A stretch of DNA of 6,720 nucleotides, from NCBI GenBank assembly GCA_046313675.1, contig JBKBXU010000266.1, positions 1-6,720 of the forward strand. Direction: 5' to 3'. This DNA comes from JBKBXU01 sp046313675. Lineage in GTDB: Bacteria > Bacteroidota > Bacteroidia > Cytophagales > Cytophagaceae. The translations under genes and the position numbers were made by a program. A model generated the notes under the pieces. It did not search any database. It was not told where the DNA came from and worked only from the letters and a program-made list of their open reading frames with translations. Below are positions 1 through 5,825 of this stretch, piece after piece (the stretch's first letter is position 1; every line of letters begins with the position of its first letter).

Positions 1-71
1 AACGATTTAATACTATGATTTATTAAAGTTAATTTTTTTTCATGACTTACAAAATCCTAAAAACCTTTAAA

Positions 72-1367
72 TCATTTGGCTACCTCCAGGGAGAGTAAAT
101 CAAACCCTATATCCCGGCGGTAGTATTTTTCTTGCCAGTTAATTACTTCAGCCGCTTTATTGGCTTTATTCAACGCATCCTGCATTTCAGTACCAAAAGC
201 GGTAACGGTTAAAACACGGCCGCCGTCGGTATAAACTTTACCATCTTTTCCACTTTTTGTCCCTGCATGGAATACAAGGACGTCTTCAGGTTTTTCCAGG
301 CCGGAAATTTCTTTTCCTTTTTCATAATTTCCAGGATATCCTCCCGCCACCATCATTACTGTAGTAGCATACCTTGGATCAAATGATACATTGATTTTAT
401 CAAGTTCATTTTTGTCCATTGCTTCGAAAATTTCAACAATATCATTTTGGAGACGTGGTATTATTACTTCTGTTTCAGGATCTCCAAGACGTGCATTATA
501 TTCTATAACAGAGGGTTCTCCTTTAACATTCATTAAGCCAAAGAAGATAAAACCGGTATAGGTAATCCCTTCCTTGTTAAGCCCGGTGATGGTTGGCTTT
601 ATAACCTTTTCCTCTACCTTTTCCATAAAGGTTTTCCCTGCAAAGGGAACCGGAGATATGGCTCCCATGCCTCCGGTGTTTGGGCCGGTGTCTCCTTCGC
701 CTATTCTTTTATAATCTTTTGCTTCGGGCAGGATAAGGTAGTTTTTTCCATCGGTGATCACAAAAACGGACAATTCAATACCACTTAAATATTCCTCAAT
801 GACCACCTTGCTCCCTGCAGAGCCAAACTTGTTGGCCACGAGCATATCTTTTAAAGTTTCATTAGCGGTTTGCTTGTCTTCCGCTATTATTACACCCTTT
901 CCGGCTGCCAGGCCATCGGCCTTCAGAACAATTGGTAAGGAGTGGTTTTCTATGTATTTAAGTCCCGCTTCAATGGATTCCGGGGTAAAGGTTTTTGAGG
1001 CTGCGGTAGGTATGCCGTATTTCTGCATAAATGATTTAGAAAAATCCTTACTGCCTTCAAGCTGAGCTCCTTTTTTATCAGGGCCAATAATGACAATATG
1101 CTGTAGCTCGCCGTTCCCTTTAAAATAGTCCTTAATTCCTTCGACTAAAGGAGCTTCCGGGCCAACAACCACCATATCAATACTGTTTTCTATGCAGAAT
1201 TTCCCTAATTGAGGAAAGTCGTTAACGGGGATATTGATGTTTGTGGCAATTTTTTCAGTTCCGGCATTACCGGGAGCAACAAATAATTTATCGCATTTCG
1301 GGCTTTGGCGAATTTTCCATGCAAGAGTATTTTCTCTTCCTCCTGACCCTACGATTACTATATTCAT
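72..1367 (-). CDS. purD: Phosphoribosylamine--glycine ligase (GAR synthetase)
   Basis: Cytosolic ATP-grasp enzyme that joins glycine to 5-phosphoribosylamine with ATP hydrolysis, giving glycinamide ribonucleotide, the second step of de novo purine synthesis. The 431 residues are full length for the family (about 420-430). Visible motifs in order: N-terminal GSGGRE (7-12) and APGNAGT (31-37) of the substrate-binding domain; the ATP-grasp stretch LKADGLAAGKG (148-158); GDTGPNTGGMG (225-235); the family signature RLGDPETE (293-300) with the metal/ATP-binding acidic residues; and a C-terminal domain ending in YRRDIG (416-421). The position after GGRE is Asn13, where the family usually has His. 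The ATG at 1367 is the natural start because the GSGGRE strand follows at once; there is no Shine-Dalgarno, as is usual in Bacteroidota. It lies 90 bases downstream of recQ in the same direction, but a terminator separates them, so it is probably transcribed on its own. Confidence 0.97.
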   Translation of the reverse strand: MNIVIVGSGGRENTLAWKIRQSPKCDKLFVAPGNAGTEKIATNINIPVNDFPQLGKFCIENSIDMVVVGPEAPLVEGIKDYFKGNGELQHIVIIGPDKKGAQLEGSKDFSKSFMQKYGIPTAASKTFTPESIEAGLKYIENHSLPIVLKADGLAAGKGVIIAEDKQTANETLKDMLVANKFGSAGSKVVIEEYLSGIELSVFVITDGKNYLILPEAKDYKRIGEGDTGPNTGGMGAISPVPFAGKTFMEKVEEKVIKPTITGLNKEGITYTGFIFFGLMNVKGEPSVIEYNARLGDPETEVIIPRLQNDIVEIFEAMDKNELDKINVSFDPRYATTVMMVAGGYPGNYEKGKEISGLEKPEDVLVFHAGTKSGKDGKVYTDGGRVLTVTAFGTEMQDALNKANKAAEVINWQEKYYRRDIGFDLLSLEVAK

Positions 1368-1371
1368 GTAC

Positions 1372-1383
1372 TAAAATATTTTA
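1372..1383. repeat. 12-bp perfect AT palindrome upstream of purD
   Basis: TAAAATATTTTA is its own reverse complement and ends five bases before the purD start codon, between that codon and the recQ terminator T-tract. It overlaps the only weak promoter-like match in this gap (TATTTTAG on the minus strand, 1378-1371). It could be an operator or simply AT-rich chance, since short A/T palindromes are common in a genome of this composition. Confidence 0.3.
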
Positions 1384-1388
1384 TGTTT

Positions 1389-1438
1389 AAAAAAATCTGT
1401 CAAGAAAGCACATCCTTTAGGAAAGCATTCTTGACAGA
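1389..1438 (-). terminator. Intrinsic terminator of recQ
   Basis: An 11-bp perfect inverted repeat, TCTGTCAAGAA at 1396-1406 and TTCTTGACAGA at 1428-1438, encloses a 21-base loop. Read on the minus strand the hairpin is followed directly by seven T residues (1395-1389), the classic Rho-independent layout. It begins 19 bases after the recQ stop codon. On the plus strand the second arm is followed by A-rich sequence, so the signal works in one direction only. It should insulate purD from recQ transcription. The loop is longer than usual, which could lower efficiency. Confidence 0.8.
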
Positions 1439-1457
1439 AAAGAGAATAATCAACTAT

Positions 1458-3638
1458 TTAATTGGCAATTTCAGATAAAAACTTAATTCGCATTAAGCGT
1501 AGTTCTTCTTCAGAGAAGTCATTATCTCCCAGTTTTTTTAATGCATATTCAATGCTGTCGTTTTCAGCATGCATAAAATAATCATAAACTTCATCCTGTC
1601 TGTCATCATCCATAATCTGATTGATAAAATAGTCAAGATTAAGTTTGGTTCCTGAATAGCATATGTGCTCAATTTCCTGAATCAGTTCTGCCATGGTCAG
1701 ATCTTTGGCTTCAGCAATTTCCTCCAGATCAATTTTTCGGTCTATTTGCTGAATAATGAAGATTTTGATCTTGGACTTATTCACCGATGATTTGACTACA
1801 ACATCAGATGCCGTAACAATATCGTTCTCTTCAACATATTTCTTGATCAGGTCGAGGAAAGGTTTTCCAAATTTGGTGACCTTACCCATTCCTACTCCGT
1901 TAATCTGGCTTAGTTCTTCTCTTGTGACCGGGTATACAGTCGCCATTTCCTCTAGAGAGGGATCCTGGAAGATAACGTAAGGTGGAAGTTCTTTCTCTTT
2001 AGCTACTTTTTTGCGCAGGTTTTTTAATGCGTCGAAAAGAACAGGGTCATAGGCTTTACTGGCAGAAGCTTCTTTTTCCACGTCTTCCATCGACGCTTCT
2101 TCAGAATAGTCATGATCTTTGGAAAGAGAAAGAGGTTTCGGGTTTTCCAGATAATCCATTCCTTTGTCCGTTACCCTTAAGGTGTTGTAGTTGTCTATGT
2201 CTTTCTCAACATATTCATCCACCATAATCTGACGGTACAATGAGTTCCAGAACTGGGGTGTTTTATCCTTTCCTTTGCCAAATACCTGCAGCTTATGATG
2301 GTTATAGCTTTTGGTATATTCATTTTCTTTACCCATCAGTACATCGGTAAGATGATTGATGTCAAATCTTTCTTCTGTTTGTATTACCGCATTAATAGCA
2401 AGAAGAACTTCTTCCATAGAATCGAATTTTTCTTTAGGTTTTGTGCAATTATCGCAAAATCCGCAGTCTTTTTCCAAATGTTCGCCAAAATAATGTAACA
2501 ATTGTTTTCTTCGGCACACAGCAGACTCTGCATAAGAAGAAATTTCCTGTAACAAATGTTTTGCGTTATCTCTTTCTGATACAGATTTATCTTTATTAAA
2601 CTTCTCCAGTTTCAGCAGGTCGTTTATGCTGTAGAACATGATACAATTTCCTTCCAGCCCATCTCTTCCGGCTCTTCCTGTTTCCTGGTAATAACCTTCC
2701 AGGGATTTTGGTGCGTCGTAATGGATGACAAAGCGCACATCAGGTTTGTCAATTCCCATTCCAAAAGCAATTGTAGCAACGATAACATCTGCCTCTTCGT
2801 TCAAAAATGCATCCTGATTGTGCATTCTTACACTGGAATCCAGACCCGCATGATAGGGTAAAGCCTTCACATCGTTCACCTTTAGAAGTTCTGCAATTTC
2901 TTCAACTTTTTTGCGACTGAGGCAATAAATAATTCCTGACTTTCCTTTATTGGCTTTAATGAATCGTATAAGTTGTTTTTTAGGCTCTACCTTAGGCCTT
3001 ATTTCATAATAAAGGTTCTTTCTGTTAAAGGACGATTTGAAAAGACACGCATCCTCCATCTGAAGATTTTTTTGTATGTCTATCTGTACCTTTGGGGTAG
3101 CCGTAGCAGTAAGAGCTATAATAGGAAAATTTCCCAGAGCTTCCACAATGGTTCGTATTTTTCTGTACTCCGGACGAAAGTCATGTCCCCACTCCGATAT
3201 ACAGTGAGCTTCGTCAATGGCAATCAAAGAAATATCTGCCTTCTGAAGAAAAAGCAGGTTTTCTTCTTTTGTCAGCGATTCTGGTGCAACATACAATAAT
3301 TTTACATTCCCGTTAATTGTCTCTTTTTTCACCCTGGTGATTTCAGATTTACTTAACGTGGAGTTTAAAAAATAAGCATTGATCCCTACAGCATTGAGTT
3401 GATCAACCTGATTTTTCATGAGCGCAATCAGTGGGGAAATCACTATAGCTGTGCCTTTCATTAAAATGGCCGGTAATTGGTAGCATAATGATTTACCCGC
3501 ACCGGTGGGCATGATCACAAATGTATTTTTACCCGCAAGTACATTATTAATTATAGCTTCCTGATTCCCCCTAAATTGAGAATAACCAAAAACTTCTTTA
3601 AGTTTACTGGTAATTTCTACTTCATTCTCGACTAACAT
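1458..3638 (-). CDS. recQ: ATP-dependent DNA helicase RecQ, long Bacteroidota form
   Basis: Superfamily 2 helicase that unwinds DNA 3' to 5' in recombination, fork repair and RecF-type processing. Domains in order: helicase core with Walker A MPTGAGKS (43-50), DEAH box (142-145) running into the RecQ aromatic-rich loop with SEWGHDFRPEYR, TATATP (177-182) and motif VI QETGRAGRDG (318-327); RecQ-Ct zinc site with Cys375, Cys392, Cys395 and Cys398; a winged-helix RQC domain (about 405-500); an acidic linker (about 505-528); an HRDC domain (about 530-604); and a further helical tail (about 605-726). The E. coli protein is about 610 residues, so this one carries roughly 120 extra residues at the C-terminus, as other long bacterial RecQ proteins do. 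All catalytic and zinc ligands are intact. The ATG at 3638 is kept because the helicase domain starts soon after it. It is transcribed divergently from kdsD and ends at the hairpin terminator at 1389-1438. Confidence 0.96.
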   Translation of the reverse strand: MLVENEVEITSKLKEVFGYSQFRGNQEAIINNVLAGKNTFVIMPTGAGKSLCYQLPAILMKGTAIVISPLIALMKNQVDQLNAVGINAYFLNSTLSKSEITRVKKETINGNVKLLYVAPESLTKEENLLFLQKADISLIAIDEAHCISEWGHDFRPEYRKIRTIVEALGNFPIIALTATATPKVQIDIQKNLQMEDACLFKSSFNRKNLYYEIRPKVEPKKQLIRFIKANKGKSGIIYCLSRKKVEEIAELLKVNDVKALPYHAGLDSSVRMHNQDAFLNEEADVIVATIAFGMGIDKPDVRFVIHYDAPKSLEGYYQETGRAGRDGLEGNCIMFYSINDLLKLEKFNKDKSVSERDNAKHLLQEISSYAESAVCRRKQLLHYFGEHLEKDCGFCDNCTKPKEKFDSMEEVLLAINAVIQTEERFDINHLTDVLMGKENEYTKSYNHHKLQVFGKGKDKTPQFWNSLYRQIMVDEYVEKDIDNYNTLRVTDKGMDYLENPKPLSLSKDHDYSEEASMEDVEKEASASKAYDPVLFDALKNLRKKVAKEKELPPYVIFQDPSLEEMATVYPVTREELSQINGVGMGKVTKFGKPFLDLIKKYVEENDIVTASDVVVKSSVNKSKIKIFIIQQIDRKIDLEEIAEAKDLTMAELIQEIEHICYSGTKLNLDYFINQIMDDDRQDEVYDYFMHAENDSIEYALKKLGDNDFSEEELRLMRIKFLSEIAN

Positions 3639-3673
3639 TTTCTATCTTAATAGCTTATTTTTTTTAATAATTT

Positions 3674-3681
3674 TATATTTG
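3674..3681 (+). promoter_or_regulatory. Candidate -7 element for kdsD-manC
   Basis: TATATTTG matches the Bacteroidota primary-sigma -7 consensus TAnnTTTG at every fixed position. Transcription would begin near 3687-3688, leaving a leader of about 26 bases to the TTG codon at 3714. I see no clear TTTG -33 element at the expected distance; the upstream sequence is a T-rich run (3656-3665). The last base of the element is the first base of a GTG codon that could otherwise be taken as the gene's start. Confidence 0.55.
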
Positions 3682-3701
3682 TGCAGCGTAATATTCCTAA
3701 A

Positions 3702-3709
3702 CAAAGATA
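3702..3709 (-). promoter_or_regulatory. Candidate -7 element for recQ
   Basis: CAAAGATA on the plus strand reads TATCTTTG on the minus strand, an exact match to TAnnTTTG. Transcription would start near 3696 and leave a leader of about 58 bases before the recQ ATG at 3638. No well-spaced -33 element is obvious; the nearest TTTG (3727-3724 on the minus strand) is only 14 bases away, shorter than the usual 17-23. It faces the kdsD element across about 20 bases. Confidence 0.45.
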
Positions 3710-3713
3710 TACC

Positions 3714-4682
3714 TTGAAATTAGCAAAAAATATTAAAACAACAGCAAAAAATGTTTTATTAAATGAAGCGGACGCAATTCGGAAATTAATAGAATTTATA
3801 GATGATGATTTTGAAAGGTGTGTCGAAGCAATTTTAATCCTTAAGGGAAGGGTCGTTGTGACCGGGATAGGTAAGAGTGCAATTATAGCAAATAAGATTG
3901 TAGCTACCTTAAACTCAACCGGAACACCTTCTGTATTCATGCATGCTGCCGATGCCATTCATGGAGATTTGGGGATGATTCAGAAGGATGATTTGGTGAT
4001 TTGCATTTCCAAAAGCGGAAATACTCCTGAAATAAAAATTTTAATTCCACTGCTAAAAAGAATAGGTATAAAGCTGGCCGGGTTGGTAGGGAATCGTGAT
4101 TCTTTTCTGGCGACACATGCCGATTTTATATTAAATGCTTCCATAGACCGGGAAGCATGTCCTCACAACCTTGCTCCGACTACCAGCACTACGGCGGCTT
4201 TGGCTCTTGGAGATGCCATAGCAATCTGCCTTATCGAAGCGAGAAATTTCTCCAGTAAAAACTTTGCAGATTACCACCCGGGAGGCTCCCTGGGGAAAAA
4301 GCTCTATCTGAAAGTGAGTGACATTTATCGTCAGAATGAGTTGCCTCTGGTACGGGCAGATGCTCCGCTCCATGAAGTAATCGTAGAAATCACTTCCAAA
4401 AGGTTGGGAGCAACAGCTGTGGTTGATCAAAATAACAGCTTAGTTGGGGTAATTACTGATGGTGACCTTAGAAGAATGTTGAAAAAATATTCTAATATTG
4501 CAGAAATTCGGGCCTCCGATATTATGACGCCTGGCCCAAAGACAATTGCACATGATGAATATGCAGTTAATGCACTTAATCTTATGCAAAATTTAAACAT
4601 TACTCAGTTAATAGCAGTAAAACTTAACAAGGTAGTTGGGTTTATTCATATTCATGACCTTTTAAAAGAAGGCTTGATTTAA
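3714..4682 (+). CDS. kdsD: D-arabinose-5-phosphate isomerase, KpsF/GutQ family
   Basis: Interconverts D-ribulose 5-phosphate and D-arabinose 5-phosphate in the cytosol, the entry step to Kdo for lipopolysaccharide. Residues are counted from the TTG at 3714 (322 in all, the usual family length). A SIS sugar-phosphate domain covers about 35-170, with GIGKSAIIANKI, the serine-rich ISKSGNTPE and the His-Gly-Asp run AIHGDLG; EACPHNLAPTTSTTAALALG and YHPGGSLGKKL then complete the KpsF pattern. Two CBS domains follow (about 200-260 and 265-320). The frame has no ATG before the SIS core, so a non-ATG start is required. TTG at 3714 is preferred over GTG at 3681 because the GTG overlaps a probable -7 promoter element and would give an unusually long N-terminus. 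The downstream gene manC starts 27 bases after the stop. Paralogues in capsule loci (KpsF) or sugar-alcohol operons (GutQ) share this architecture, so the reaction is more certain than the exact physiological role. Confidence 0.92.
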   Translation: MKLAKNIKTTAKNVLLNEADAIRKLIEFIDDDFERCVEAILILKGRVVVTGIGKSAIIANKIVATLNSTGTPSVFMHAADAIHGDLGMIQKDDLVICISKSGNTPEIKILIPLLKRIGIKLAGLVGNRDSFLATHADFILNASIDREACPHNLAPTTSTTAALALGDAIAICLIEARNFSSKNFADYHPGGSLGKKLYLKVSDIYRQNELPLVRADAPLHEVIVEITSKRLGATAVVDQNNSLVGVITDGDLRRMLKKYSNIAEIRASDIMTPGPKTIAHDEYAVNALNLMQNLNITQLIAVKLNKVVGFIHIHDLLKEGLI

Positions 4683-4709
4683 TTTTTTTAAAACTTTTGA
4701 TAATTATTT

Positions 4710-5789
4710 ATGGCAAATAAAGATTACTATGCTGTGATAATGGCAGGTGGAATTGGCAGCAGATTTTGGCCTTTTAGCAGAGAAAAGCATCCCAAGCAAT
4801 TTCATGATGTTTTAGGCACAGGTAAAACCATGATCCAGCAGACGGTGGAGCGCTTTGAAGGTGTTTGTCCATTAGAAAATATTTTTATAGTTACCAATAA
4901 GGCTTATGTATCCCTGGTAAAAGAACAACTTCCATTTCTATCTGGTCAGCAAATACTTGCTGAGCCAATAGGAAGAAATACTGCTCCTTGTATTGCCTAT
5001 GCTTGTTATAAAATAAGGAAAAAAAACCCTAACGCCAACGTAGTAATTGCGCCATCCGATCATGTGATTTTAAAGGAAGAAGATTTTAAAAGCAAAATTC
5101 TTTATTCTCTTGAAGAAGCATCAAAATCGAATGTCTTGATTACCCTGGGTATTCAGCCCAGCCGACCGGATACGGGTTATGGCTACATTCAATACATTGA
5201 TGGGAATGATCATGCATTGAAGAAGGTTAAGACATTCACCGAGAAGCCTGTTCTTGAGCTTGCTCAGAAATTCATAGAAAGTGGGGACTTTGTGTGGAAT
5301 GCCGGAATATTTGTTTGGAATGTTCAAAACATCATTGCCAGTTTTAGAAACTATATGTCAGAAATGGCTGATACTTTTGAAGAAGGGAATAAAAAATACT
5401 GGTCAGAGGATGAAGAAGCATTCATTGCAAAAGCCTATTCTTTGTGCAAGAATATTTCCATAGATTACGGCATCATGGAAAAGGCTGACAATGTTTATGT
5501 CCTGCTAAGTGATTTTGGATGGTCAGATTTGGGAACATGGAAGTCATTGTATGAAATTTCAACTAAAAATGAAGATGGTAACGTGATGCAGGGTAATATT
5601 ATAGCTTATGATACCAAAAATTGCATTATAAAAACACCATCTGATAAACTTGTAGTTATTGATGGCCTGGAAGATTTTATCGTTGCCGAATACGACAGTG
5701 TATTGATGATATGCCGTAAAGAAGATGAGCAGCGAGTTAAGGATTTTGTTTCCGAAGTAAAATCAGGAAAAGGGACAAGGTTCGTATAG
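4710..5789 (+). CDS. manC: Mannose-1-phosphate guanylyltransferase (GDP-mannose pyrophosphorylase)
   Basis: Cytosolic nucleotidyltransferase that makes GDP-mannose and pyrophosphate from mannose 1-phosphate and GTP, supplying mannose and, through GDP-mannose dehydratase, fucose for surface glycans. The nucleotide-binding signature begins at GGIGSRFWP (13-21) and ends with HPKQF (27-31). Further family motifs are EPIGRNTAPCIAYA (85-98), PSDHVI (115-120), TGYGYIQ (155-161), TEKP (177-180), FVWNAGIFVW (194-203), SIDYGIMEK (250-258) and SDFGWSDLGTW (267-277), then a short C-terminal beta region. At 359 residues it is the single-domain type without the C-terminal phosphomannose isomerase domain of the roughly 470-residue ManC/AlgA proteins, so mannose 6-phosphate must come from a separate isomerase. 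The ATG at 4710 sits directly before the first strand and has no Shine-Dalgarno. It follows kdsD by 27 bases with no terminator between, which suggests one transcript. The reaction is clear; the gene symbol is by analogy. Confidence 0.94.
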   Translation: MANKDYYAVIMAGGIGSRFWPFSREKHPKQFHDVLGTGKTMIQQTVERFEGVCPLENIFIVTNKAYVSLVKEQLPFLSGQQILAEPIGRNTAPCIAYACYKIRKKNPNANVVIAPSDHVILKEEDFKSKILYSLEEASKSNVLITLGIQPSRPDTGYGYIQYIDGNDHALKKVKTFTEKPVLELAQKFIESGDFVWNAGIFVWNVQNIIASFRNYMSEMADTFEEGNKKYWSEDEEAFIAKAYSLCKNISIDYGIMEKADNVYVLLSDFGWSDLGTWKSLYEISTKNEDGNVMQGNIIAYDTKNCIIKTPSDKLVVIDGLEDFIVAEYDSVLMICRKEDEQRVKDFVSEVKSGKGTRFV

Positions 5790-5795
5790 TTTTAA

Positions 5796-5825
5796 AATAA
5801 GGGTGAATATGGGCTCATCCTTATT
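5796..5825. terminator. Hairpin shared by the convergent genes manC and the ABC exporter
   Basis: AATAAGGGTGA (5796-5806) and TCATCCTTATT (5815-5825) can form an 11-bp stem with an 8-base loop. The only imperfection is a G-U pair in the plus-strand transcript, which becomes an A-C mismatch on the minus strand. On the minus strand the stem runs into TTTTAAAA; on the plus strand no T-run follows. The right arm contains the stop codon of the exporter gene (5821-5823). It may end transcription from both sides, though neither side has a strong U-tract. Confidence 0.45.

Noticed and set aside
15..75. Inverted repeat ATGATTTA (15-22) with TAAATCAT (68-75) downstream of purD, as a possible terminator.
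   Set aside because: The stem is entirely AT-rich apart from single G-C pairs, the loop is about 45 bases, and no T-run follows the second arm on the minus strand.
754..1065. Open frame of 103 codons on the plus strand inside purD.
   Set aside because: It lies opposite a well-conserved purD region, resembles no known family, and has no start or promoter signal.
2973..3299. Open frame of 108 codons on the plus strand inside recQ.
   Set aside because: It is opposite the helicase core, and its composition (rich in Phe, Tyr, Lys and Arg) is that of an antisense shadow.
3647..3958. Open frame of 103 codons on the minus strand over the kdsD 5' end.
   Set aside because: It is antisense to the conserved SIS domain and crosses both promoter candidates; no family is recognisable.
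4674..4709. Possible internal promoter for manC: TTG at 4674-4676 and AACTTTTG at 4692-4699.
   Set aside because: The -7 element lacks the leading T of TAnnTTTG, the spacing of 15 is short, and the start point would fall within a few bases of the ATG. Co-transcription with kdsD is simpler.
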